This document shows, piece by piece, positions 1 through 10,824 of a DNA stretch of 64,000 nucleotides. The DNA comes from Rhynochetos jubatus (taxonomy: Eukaryota; Chordata; Aves; Eurypygiformes; Rhynochetidae). The translations under genes and the position numbers were made by a program. The notes below the pieces were generated by a model. That model searched no databases. It worked only from the letters and a program-made list of their open reading frames with translations, and had not been told where the DNA came from. Location of the stretch: NCBI GenBank assembly GCA_027574665.1, contig CM050672.1, forward strand, positions 11,454,001-11,518,000. The letters are read 5' to 3'. Positions within the stretch are counted from its first letter, which is position 1. Each line of letters opens with the position of its first letter.

Positions 1-931
1 GCCAGGCCTCAAACCATGAGAAGCTCCAGCCCCAAAGGCAGCCAAAATGCAGCCCACATCCGGGAGAATCTCAAGAGCAGGGGGTGGAGCAAGCCAGGCC
101 TCAAACCACGAGAAGCTCCAGCCCAAAAGGCAGCCAAAATGCAGCCCACCTCCGGGAGAATCTCAAGAGCAGGGGGTGGAGCAAGCCAGGCCTCAAACCA
201 CGAGAAGCTCCAGCCCAAAAGGCAGCCAAAATCCAGCCCACCTCCGGGAGAATCTCAAGAGCAGGGGGTGGAGCAAGCCAGGCCTCAAACCACGAGAAGC
301 TCCAGCCCAAAATGCAGCCAAAATCCAGCCCACCTCCGGGAGAATCTCAAGGGCAGGGGGTGGAGCAAGCCAGGCCTCAAACCACGAGAAGCTCCAGCCC
401 AAAATTCAGCCAAAATGCAGCCCACATCCAGGAGAATATCAAGAGCAGGGGGTGGAGCAAGCCAGGCCTCAAACCACGAGAAGCTCCAGCCCAAAAGGGA
501 GCCAAAAGACAGCCCACATCCGGGAGAATCTCAAGAGCAGGGGCTGGAGCAAGCCAGGCCTCAAACCACGAGAAGCTCCAGCCCAAATGGCAGCCAAAAT
601 GCAGCCCACATCCGGGAGAATATCAAGAGCAGGGGTTGGAGCGAGCCAGGCCTCAAACCACGAGAAGCTCCAGCCCAAAATGCAGCCAAAATGCAGCCCA
701 CCTCCGGGAAAATCTCAAGAGCAGGGGGTGGAGCAAGCCAGGCCTCAAACCACGGGAAGCTCCAGGGCAAGAATCAGCCAAAATGCATCCCACATCCGGG
801 AGAATCTCAAGAGCAGGGGCTGGAGCAAGCCAGGCCTCAAACCACGAGAAGCTCCAGCCCAAAAGGCAGCCAAAATCCATCCCACCTCCGGGAGAATCTC
901 AAGAGCAGGGGGTGGAGCAAGCCAGGCCTCA

Positions 932-1712
932 AACCACGAGAAGCTCCAGCCCAAAATGCAGCCAAAATGCAGCCCACCTCCGGGAGAATCTCAAGGGCAG
1001 GGGGTGGAGCAAGCCAGGCCTCAAACCACGAGAAGCTCCAGCCCAAAATGCAGCCAAAATGCAGCCCACATCCGGGAGAATCTCAAGAGCAGGGGGTTGA
1101 GCAAGCCAGGCCTCAAACCACGAGAAGCTCCAGCCCAAAATGCAGCCAAAATGCAGCCCACGTCCAGGAGAATCTCAAGAGCAGGGGGTGGAGCAAGCCA
1201 GGCCTCAAACCACGGGAAGCTCCAGCCCAAAAGGCAGCCAAAATGCAGCCCACATCCAGGAGAATCTCAAGAGCAGGGGGTGGAGCAAGCCAGGCCTCAA
1301 ACCACGAGAAGCTCCAGCCCAAGAATCAGCCAAAATGCAGCCCACATCCGGGAGAATCTCAAGAGCAGGGGGTGGAGCAAGCCAGGCCTCAAACCACGAG
1401 AAGCTCCAGCACAAAAGGCAGCCAAAATCCAGCCCAACTCCGGGAGAATCTCAAGAGCAGGGGGTGGAGCAAGCCAGGCCTCAAACCACAAGAAGCTCCA
1501 GCCCAAAAGGCAGCCAAAATGCAGCCCACATCCGGGAGAATCTCAAGAGCAGGGGGTGGAGCAAGCCGGGCCTCAAACCACGAGAAGCTCCAGCCCAAAA
1601 GGCAGCCAAAATACAGCCCACATGCGGGAGAATCTCAAGAGCAGGGGGTGGAGCAAGCCAGGCCCCAAACCACGAGAAGCTCCAGCCCAAAAGACAGCCA
1701 AAATGCAGCCCA
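932..1712 (+). repeat. 8.5-monomer segment, first copy (second copy 2,300 bp downstream)
   Basis: This stretch matches 3232-4012 at an offset of exactly 25 monomers, sharing ordered variants such as AAGGGCAGG, cacGTCCAGG, AAGAATCAGCC, CCAACTCC and CATGCGGG. The main difference is a five-base cluster at 1532-1536 against 3832-3836. Homology fades at CCTCAAACC against CCTCCAACC on the left and at cacATCC against cacCTCC on the right. Confidence 0.85.
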
Positions 1713-3231
1713 CATCCGGGAGAATCTCAAGAGCAGGGGGTTGAGCAAGCCAGGCCTCAAACCACGAGAAACTGTAGCCCAAAGGGCAGCCAAAATGCAG
1801 CCCACATCCGGGAGAATCTCAAGAGCAGGGGGTGGAGCAAGGCAGGCCTCAAACCACGAGAAGCTCCAGCCCAAAAGGCAGCCAAAATGCAGCCCACATC
1901 CGGGAGAACCTCAAGAGCAGGGGGTGGAGCAAGGCAGGCCTCAAACCACGAGAAGCTCCAGCCCAAAAGGCAGCCAAAATGCAGCCCACATCCGGGAGAA
2001 TCTCAAGAGCGGTGGGTGGAGCAAGCCAGGCCTCAAACCACGAGAAGCTCCAGCCCAAAAGGCAGCCAAAATGCAGCCCACCTCCGGGAGAATCTCAACA
2101 GCAGGGGGTGGAGCAAGCCAGGCCTCAAACCACGAGAAGCTCCAGCCCAAGAATCAGCCAAAATGCAGACCACATCAGGGAGAATCTCAGGAGCAGGGGA
2201 TGGAGCAAGCCAGGCCTCAAACCACGAGAAGCTCCAGCCCAAGAATCGGCCAATATGCAGCCCACATCCGGGAGAATCTCAAGAGCAGGGGGTGGAGCAA
2301 GCCAGGTCTCAAACCACGAGAAGCTCCAGCCCAAAATTCAGCCAAAATGCAGCCCACATCGGGCAGAATCTCAAGAGCAGGGGGTGGAGCAAGCCAGGCC
2401 TCAAACCACGAGAAGCTCCAGCCCAAGAATCACTCAAAATGCAGCCCACATCCGGGAGAATCTCAAGAGCAGGGGGTGGAGCAAGCCAGGCCTCAAACCA
2501 CGAGAAGCTCCAGCCCAAAAGGCAGCCAAAATGCAGCCCACATCTGGGAGAATCTCAAGAGCAGGGGGTGGAGCAAGCCAGGCCTCAAACCACGAGAAGC
2601 TCCAGCCCAAAAGGCAGCCAAAATCCAGCCCACATCCGGGAGAATCTCAAGAGCAGGGGGTGGAGCAAGCCAGGCCTCAAACCATGAGAAGTTCCAGCCC
2701 AAAATTCAGCCAAAATGCAGCCCACATCCGGGAGAATATCAAGAGCAGGGGGTGGAGCAAGCCAGGCCTCAAACCACGAGAAGCTCCAGCCCAAGAATCA
2801 GTCAATATGCAGCCCACATCCGGGAGAATCTCAAGAGCAGGGGGTGGAGCAAGCCAGGCCTCAAACCTCGAGAAGCTCCAGCCCAAAAGGCAGCCAAAAT
2901 GCAGCCCACCTCCGGGAGAATCTCAAGAGCAGGTGGTGGAGCAAGCCAGGCCTCAAACCACGAGAAGCTCCAGCCCAAAAGGCAGCCAAAATGCAGCCCA
3001 CATCCGGGAGAATCTCAAGAGCAGGGTGTGGAGCAAGGCAGGCTTCAAACCTCGAGAAGCTCCAGCCCAAAAGGCAGCCAAAATGCAGCCCACCTCCGGG
3101 AGAATCTCAAGAGCAGGGGGTGGAGCAAGCCAGGCCTCAAACCTCGAGAAGCTCCAGCCCAAAATGCAGCCAAAATGCAGCCCACCTCCGGGAGAATCTC
3201 AAGAGCAGGGGGTGGAGCAAGCCAGGCCTCC

Positions 3232-4012
3232 AACCACGAGAAGCTCCAGCCCAAAATGCAGCCAAAATGCAGCCCACCTCCGGGAGAATCTCAAGGGCAG
3301 GGGGTGGAGCAAGCCAGGCCTCAAACCACGAGAAGCTCCAGCCCAAAATGCAGCCAAAATGCAGCCCACATCCGGGAGAATCTCAAGAGCAGGGGGTTGA
3401 GCAAGCCAGGCCTCAAACCACGAGAAGCTCCAGCCCAAAATGCAGCCAAAATGCAGCCCACGTCCAGGAGAATCTCAAGAGCAGGGGGTGGAGCAAGCCA
3501 GGCCTCAAACCACGGGAAGCTCCAGCCCAAAAGGCAGCCAAAATGCAGCCCACATCCAGGAGAATCTCAAGAGCAGGGGGTGGAGCAAGCCAGGCCTCAA
3601 ACCACGAGAAGCTCCAGCCCAAGAATCAGCCAAAATGCAGCCCACATCCGGGAGAATCTCAAGAGCAGGGGGTGGAGCAAGCCAGGCCTCAAACCACGAG
3701 AAGCTCCAGCACAAAAGGCAGCCAAAATCCAGCCCAACTCCGGGAGAATCTCAAGAGCAGGGGGTGGAGCAAGCCAGGCCTCAAACCACAAGAAGCTCCA
3801 GCCCAAAAGGCAGCCAAAATGCAGCCCACATTTAAAAGAATCTCAAGAGCAGGGGGTGGAGCAAGCCGGGCCTCAAACCACGAGAAGCTCCAGCCCAAAA
3901 GGCAGCCAAAATACAGCCCACATGCGGGAGAATCTCAAGAGCAGGGGGTGGAGCAAGCCAGGCCCCAAACCACGAGAAGCTCCAGCCCAAAAGACAGCCA
4001 AAATGCAGCCCA
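3232..4012 (+). repeat. 8.5-monomer segment, second copy
   Basis: Partner of 932-1712. Its first six or so monomers (3232 to about 3790) recur again 828 bp (nine monomers) downstream at about 4060-4618, with a few extra changes there (AGAAGGGG, CATTCAAAATG). The same order of variants is seen once more, with a monomer missing, at about 5080-5370. The segment has therefore been copied at least twice within zone A at different distances. Confidence 0.82.
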
Positions 4013-4059
4013 CCTCCGGGAGAATCTCAAGAGCAGGGTGTGGAGCAAGCCAGGCCTCA

Positions 4060-4618
4060 AACCACGAGAAGCTCCAGCCCAAAATGCAGCCAAAATGCAG
4101 CCCACCTCCGGGAGAATCTCAAGGGCAGGGGGTGGAGCAAGCCAGGCCTCAAACCACGAGAAGCTCCAGCCCAAAATGCAGCCAAAATGCAGCCCACATC
4201 AGGGAGAATCTCAAGAGAAGGGGGTTGAGCAAGCCAGGCCTCAAACCACGAGAAGCTCCAGCCCAAAATGCATTCAAAATGCAGCCCACGTCCAGGAGAA
4301 TCTCAAGAGCAGGGGGTGGAGCAAGCCAGGCCTCAAACCACGGGAAGCTCCAGCCCAAAAGGCAGCCAAAATGCAGCCCACATCCAGGAGAATCTCAAGA
4401 GCAGGGGGTGGAGCAAGCCAGGCCTCAAACCACGAGAAGCTCCAGCCCAAGAATCAGCCAAAATGCAGCCCACATCCGGGAGAATCTCAAGAGCAGGGGG
4501 TGGAGCAAGCCAGGCCTCAAACCACGAGAAGCTCCAGCACAAAAGGCAGCCAAAATCCAGCCCAACTCTGGGAGAATCTCAAGAGCAGGGGGTGGAGCAA
4601 GCCAGGCCTCAAACCACG
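4060..4618 (+). repeat. Six-monomer segment duplicated at 828 bp
   Basis: Matches 3232-3790 at a nine-monomer offset. Shared ordered markers are CTCAAGGGCAGG, cacGTCCAGG, CCACGGGAAG, AAGAATCAGCC and CCAACTC. It carries private changes near 4201, 4218 and 4272, so it is older than, or less homogenised than, the core repeats of zone C. Confidence 0.75.
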
Positions 4619-6172
4619 AGAAGCTCCAGCCCAAAATGCAGCCAAAATGCAGCCCACATCCGGGAGAATCTCAAGAGCAGGGGGTGGAGCAAGCCAGGCC
4701 CCAAACCACGAGAAGCTCCAGCCCAAAAGGCAGCCAAAATGCAGCCCACATCCGGGAGAATCTCAAGAGGAGGGGGTTGAGCAAGCCAGGCCTCAAACCA
4801 CGAGAAGCTGTAGCCCAAAGGGCAGCCAAAATGCAGCCCACATCTGGGAGAATATCAAGAGCAGGGGGTGGAGCAAGGCAGGCCTCAAACCACGAGAAGC
4901 TCCAGCCCAAAATGCAGCCAAAATGCAGCCCACATCCAGGAGAATCTCAAGAGCAGGGGGTGGAGCAAGGCAGGCCTCAAACCACGAGAATTTCCATCCC
5001 AAAAGGCAGCCAAAATGCAGCCCACCTCCGGGAGAATCTCAAGAGCAGGGGGTGGAGCAAGCCAGGCCTCAAACCACGAGAAGCTCCAGCCCAAAATGCA
5101 GCCAAAATGCAGCCCACCTCCGGGAGAATCTCAAGGGCAGGGGGTGGAGCAAGCCAGGCCTCAAACCACGAGAAGCTCCAGCCCAAAATGCAGCCAAAAT
5201 GCAGCCCACGTCCAGGAGAATCTCAAGAGCAGGGGGTGGAGCAAGCCAGGCCTCAAACCACGGGAAGCTCCAGCCCAAAAGGCAGCCAAAATGCAGCCCA
5301 CATCCAGGAGAATCTCAAGAGCAGGGGGTGGAGCAAGCCAGGCCTCAAACCACGAGAAGCTCCAGCCCAAGATTCAGCCAAAATGCAGCCCACATCCGGG
5401 AGAATCTCAAGAGCAGGGGGTGGAGCAAGGCAGGCCTCAAACCACGAGAAGCTCCAGCCCAAAAGGCAGCCAAAATGCAACCCACATCCAGGAGAATCTC
5501 AAGAGCAGGGGGTGGAGCAAGCCAGGCCTCAAACCACGAGAAGCTCCAGCCCAAGAATCAGCCAAAATGCAGCCCACATCCGGGAGAATCTCAAGAGCAG
5601 GGGGTGGAGCAAGGCAGGCCTCAAACCACGAGAAGCTCCAGCCCAAAAGGCAGCCAAAATGCAGCCCACATCCGGGAGAATATCAAGAGCAGGGTGTGGA
5701 GCAAGCCAGGCCCCAAACCACGAGAAGCTCCAGCCCAAAAGGGAGCCAAAAGACAGCCCACATCCGGGAGAAACTCAAGAGCAGGGGCTGGAGCAAGCCA
5801 GGCCTCAAACCACGAGAAGCTCCAGCCCAAATGGCAGCCAAAATGCAGCCCACATCCGGGAGAATATCAAGAGCAGGGGGTGGAGCAAGACAGGCCTCAA
5901 ACCACGAGAATCTAGAGCCCAAAGGGCAGCGAAAATCCAGCCAACATCCGGGAGAATCTCAAGAGCAGGGGGTGGAGCAAGCCAGGCCTCAAACCACGAG
6001 AAGCTCCAGCCCAAAACGCAGCCAAAATACAGCCCACCTCCGGAAGAATATCAAGAGCAGGGGGTGGAGCAAGCCAGGCCTCAAACCACGAGAAGCTCCA
6101 GCCCAAAAGGCAGCCAAAATGCAGCCCACATCTGGGAGAATATCAAGAACAGGGGGTGGAGCAAGCCAGGCC

Positions 6173-7540
6173 TCAAACCACGAGAAGCTCCAGCCCAAAA
6201 GGCAGCCAAAATGCAGCCCACATCCGGGAGAATCTCAAGAGCAGGGGGTGGAGCAAGCCAGGCCTCAAACCACGAGAAGCTCCAGCCCAAAAGGCAGCCA
6301 AAATGCAGCCCACATCCGGGAGAATCTCAAGAGCAGGGGGTGGAGCAAGCCAGGCCTCAAACCACGAGAAGCTCCAGTCCAAAAAGCAGCCAAAATGCAG
6401 CCCACATCCGGGAAAATATCAAGAGCGGGGGGTGGAGCAAGCCAGGCCTCAAACCACGAGAAGCTCCAGCCCAAAATGCAGCCAAAATGCAGCCCACATC
6501 TGGGAGAATATCAAGAGAAGGGGGTGGAGCAAGCCAGGCCTCAAACCACGAGAATCTAGAGCCCAAAGGGCAGCGAAAATCCAGCCAACATCCAGGAGAA
6601 TCTCAAGAGCAGGGGGTGCAGCAAGCCAGGCCTCAAACCACGAGAAGCTCCAGCCCAAAATGCAGCCAAAATACAGCCCACATCCGGGAGAATCTCAAGA
6701 GCAGGGGGTGGAGCAAGCCAGGCCTCAAACCACGAGAAGCTCCAGCCCAAAAGGCAGCCAAAATGCAGCCCACATCCGGGAGAATCTCAAGAGCAGGGGG
6801 TGGAGCAAGCCAGGCCTCAAACCACGAGAAGCTCCAGTCCAAAAAGCAGCCAAAATGCAGCCCACATCCGGGAAAATATCAAGAGCGGGGGGTGGAGCAA
6901 GCCAGGCCTCAAACCACGAGAAGCTCCAGCCCAAAATGCAGCCAAAATGCAGCCCACATCTGGGAGAATATCAAGAGAAGGGGGTGGAGCAAGCCAGGCC
7001 TCAAACCACGAGAAGCTCCAGCCCTAAAGGCAGCCAAAATGCAGCCCACATCCGGGAGAATCTCAAGAGCAGGGGGTGGAGCAAGCCAGGCCTCAAACCA
7101 CGAGAAGCTCCAGCCCAAAAGGCAGCCAAAATGCAGCCCACATCCGGGAGAATCTCAAGAGCAGGGGGTGGAGCAAGCCAGGCCTCAAACCACGAGAAGC
7201 TCCAGCCCAAAAGGGAACCAAAATGCAGCCCACATCCGGGAGAATCTCAAGAGCAGGGGGTGGAGCAAGCCAGGCCTCAAACCACGAGAAGCTCCAGTCC
7301 AAAAAGCAGCCAAAATGCAGCCCACATCCGGGAGAATATCAAGAGCGGGGGGTGGAGCAAGCCAGGCCTCAAACCACGAGAAGCTCCAGCCCAAAATGCA
7401 GCCAAAATGCAGCCCACATATGGGAGAATATCAAGAGCAGGGGGTGGAGCAAGCCAGGCCTCAAACCACGAGAAGCTCCATCCCAAAAGGCAGCCAAAAT
7501 GCAGCCCACCTCTGGGAGAATCTCAAGAGCAGGGGGTGGA
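6173..7540 (+). repeat. 460-bp (5-monomer) higher-order repeat, about three copies
   Basis: A diagnostic pair (GTCCAAAAAGCAGCC followed by GGGAAAATATC or GGGAGAATATC and AGCGGGGGG) sits near 6376, 6836 and 7296, exactly 460 bp apart. Flanking monomers repeat with it. The first copy alone carries the TCTAGA-bearing variant near 6552. The same GTCC-AAAAAGCAG monomer type reappears in zone B near 9138, 14571, 15768, 18440 and 21482. Confidence 0.75.
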
Positions 7541-9119
7541 GCAAGCCAGGCCTCAAACCACGAGAAGCTCCAGCCCAAAAGGCGGCCAAAATGCAGCCCA
7601 CATCCGGGAGAATCTCAAGAGCACGGGATGGAGCAAGCCAGGCCTCAAACCATGAGAAGCTCCAGCCCAAAAGGCAGCCAAAATGCAGCCCACATCCGGG
7701 AGAATCTCAAGAGCAGGGGGTGGAGCAAGCCAGGCCTCAAACCACGAGAAGCTCCAGCCCAAAAAGGCAGCCAAAATGCAGCCCACATCCGGGAGAATAT
7801 CATGGGCTGGGGGTGGAGCAAGCCAGGCCTCAAACCACGAGAATTTCCAGCCCAACTGTCAGCCAAAATGCAGCCCACATGTGGGAGAATCTCAAGAGCA
7901 GGGGGTGGAGCAAGCCAGGCCCCAAACCACGAGAAGCTCCAGCCCAAAAGGCAGCCAAAATGCAGCCCACATGCAGGAGAATCTCAAGAGCAGGGGGTTG
8001 AGCAAGCCAGGCCTCAAACCACGAGAAGCTGTAGCCCAAAGGGCAGCCAAAATGCAGCCCACATCTGGGAGAATATCAAGAGCAGGGGGTGGAGCAAGGC
8101 AGGCCTCAAACCACGAGAAGCTCCAGCCCAAAAGGCAGCCAAAATGCAGCCCACATCCAGGAGAATCTCAAGAGCAGGGGGTGGAGCAAGGCAGGCCTCA
8201 AACCACGAGAAGCTCCAGCCCAAAAGGCAGCCAAAATGCAGCCCACATCCGGGAGAATATCAAGAGCAGCGGGTGGAGCAAGCCAGGCCTCAAACCACGA
8301 GAAGCTCCAGCCCAAAATGGAGCCAAAAGACAGCCCACATCCGGGAGAATCTCAAGAGCAGGGGCTGGAGCAAGCCAGGCCTCAAACCACGAGAAGCTCC
8401 AGCCCAAATGGCAGCCAAAATGCGGCCCACATCCGGGAGAATATCAAGAGCAGGGGGTGGAGCAAGACAGGCCTCAAACCACGATAATCTAGAGCCCAAA
8501 GGGCAGCGAAAATCCAGCCAACATCCGGGAGAATCTCAAGAGCAGGGGGTGGAGCAAGCCAGGCCTCAAACCATGAGAAGCTCCAGCCCAAAAAGAAGTC
8601 AAAATGCAGCCCACATCCGGGAAAATATCAAGAGCAGGGGGTGGAGCAAGCCAGGCCTCAAACCACGAGAAGCTCCAGCCCAAAACACAGCCAAAATACA
8701 GCCCACCTCCGGAAGAATATCAAGAGCAGGGGGTGGTGCAAGCCAGGCCTCAAACCACGAGAAGCTCCAGCCCAAAGGGCAGCCAAAATGCAGCCCACAT
8801 CTGGGAGAATATCAAGAGAAGGGGGTGGAGCAAGCCAGGCCTCAAACCACGAGAAGCTCCAGCCCAAAAGGCAGCCAAAATGCAGCCCACATCCGGGAGA
8901 ATCTCAAGAGCAGGGGGTGGAGCAAGCCAGGCTTCAAACCACGAGAAGCTCCAGCCCAAAAGGCAGACAAAATCCAGCCCACATCCGGGAGAATCTCAAG
9001 AGCAGGGGCTCGAGCAAGCCAGGCCTCAAACCACGAGAAGCTCCAGCCCAAAATGTAGCCAAAATGCAGCCCACATCCGGGAGAATCTCAAGAGCAGGGG
9101 GTGGAGCAAGCCAGGCCTC

Positions 9120-10740
9120 AAACCACGAGAAGCTCCAGTCCAAAAAGCAGCCAAAATGCAGCCCACATCCGGGAAAATATCATGAGCGGGGGGTGGAGCA
9201 AGCCAGGCCTCAAACCACGAGAAGCTCCAGCCCAAAATGCAGCCAAAATGCAGCCCACATATGGGAGAATCTCAAGAGCAGGGGGTGGAGCAATCCAGGC
9301 CTCAAAGCATGAGAACCTCAAGCCCAAAAGGCAGCCAAAATGCAGCCCACATCCGGGAGAATCTCAAGAGTAGGGGGTGGAGCAAGCCAGGCCTCAAACC
9401 ACGAGAATTTCCACCCCAAATGTCAGCCAAAATCCAGCCCACATCCAGGAGAATAGCAAGAGCTGGGGTTGGAGGAAGGCAGGCCTCAAAACACGAGAAG
9501 CTCCCGCCCAAAAGGCAGCCAAACTCCAGCCCAAATCCGGGAGAATTTCAAAACCAGGGGATGAAGCAAGCCAGGCCTCAAACCACGAGAAGCTCCATCC
9601 CAAAAGGCAGCCAAAATGCAGCCCACCTCTGGAAGAATATCAAGAGCAGGGGGTGGAGCAAGGCAGGCCTCAAACCACGAGAAGCTCCAGCCCAAAAGGC
9701 AGCCAAAATGCAGCCCACATCCGGGAGAATCTCAAGAGCAGGGGGTGGAGCAAGCCAGGCCTCAAACCACGAGAAGCTCCAGCCCAAAAAGGCAGCCAAA
9801 ATGCAGCCCACATCCGGGAGAATATCATGGGCTGGGGGTGGAGCAAGGCAGGCCTCAAACCACGAGAATTTCCAGCCCAAATGTCAGCCAAAATGCAGCC
9901 CACATCCGGGAGAATCTCAAGAGCAGGGGGTGGAGCAAGCCAGGCCCCAAACCACGAGAAGCTCCAGCCCAAAAGGCAGCCAAAATGCAGCCCACATCCG
10001 GGAGAATCTCAAGAGCAGGGGGTGGAGCAAGCCAGGCCCCAAACCATGAGAAGCTCCAGCCCAAAAGGCAGCCAAAATGCAGCCCACATCCGGGAGAATC
10101 TCAAGAGCAGGGGGTCGAGCAAGCCAGGCCTCAAACCACGAGAAGCTCCAGCCCAAAATGCGGTAAAAATGCAGCCCACATCAGGGAGAATCTCAGGAGC
10201 AGGGGGTGGAGCAAGCCAGGCCTCAAACCACGAGAAGCTCCAGCCCAAAAGGCATCCAAACTCCAGACCAAATCCGGGAGAATTTCAAAACCAGGGGCTG
10301 GAGCAAGCCAGGCCTCAAACCACGAGAAGCTCCAGCCCAAAAGGCAGCCAAAATGCAGCCCACATCCGGGAGAATCTCAAGAGCAGGGGGTGGAGCAAGC
10401 CAGGCCTCAAACCACGAGAAGCTCCAGCCCAAAAGGCAGCCAAAATGCAGCCCACATCCGGGAGAATCTCAAGAGCAGGGAGTGGAGCAAGCGAGGCCTC
10501 AAACCACGAGAATTTCCAGCCCAAAAATGCAGCCAAAATGCAGCCCACATCCGGGAGAATATCATGGGCAGGGGGTGGAGGAAGCCAGGCCTCAAACCAC
10601 GAGAAGCTCCAGCCCAAAATGCAGCCAAAATGCAGCCCACATCAGGGAGAATCTCAAGAGTAGGGGGTGGAGCAAGCCAGGCCTCAAACCACGAGAAGCT
10701 CCAGCCCAAAATGGCAACCAAAATGCAGCCCACATCCGGG
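9120..10740 (+). repeat. About 1.5-kb composite module, copy 1 of 3
   Basis: Ordered markers: GTCCAAAAAGCAG (9138), CAATCCAGG with AGCATGAG (9294), CACCCCAAATGTCAGCC, AGAGCTGGGGTTGGAGGAA, AAACTCCAGCCCAAATCC, the AAAAAGGCAGCC monomer (9785), CATGGGCTGGGGG, and GGCATCCAAACTCCAGACC (10252). The same order recurs at about 15750-17280 and 21465-23080. Marker offsets are 6,630 bp (72 monomers plus 6) and 5,714 bp (62 plus 10). Copies differ by whole-monomer gains and losses. Confidence 0.7.
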
Positions 10741-10824
10741 AGAATCTCAAGAGCAGGGGGTGGAGGAAGCCAGGCCTCAAACCACGAGAAGCTCCAGCCC
10801 AAAATGCAGCCAAAATGCAGCCCA

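Larger units (their letters stand above)
1..7756 (+). repeat. Zone A: length-invariant block of 92-bp monomers
   Basis: Every monomer start I checked up to 7729 lies at 92k+1, so 84 consecutive monomers show no net insertion or deletion although they carry many substitutions. The first length change is an extra A near 7757. Common variants are a leading AAGAATCAGCC segment, cacCTCC for cacATCC, CATGAG for CACGAG, and ATATC for ATCTC. Because 92 is not a multiple of three and indels are absent, one + strand frame runs open from 16 to 8001. Confidence 0.9.

Noticed and set aside
16-8001. A giant protein gene (2,661 codons) and many other + strand open frames up to about 1,200 codons
   Set aside because: Stop-free frames follow from the T-poor consensus in all three registers. 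Frames are ended at random by common variants elsewhere, there are no exon-intron boundaries or unique flanks, and one-base indels shift frame freely in zones B and C.
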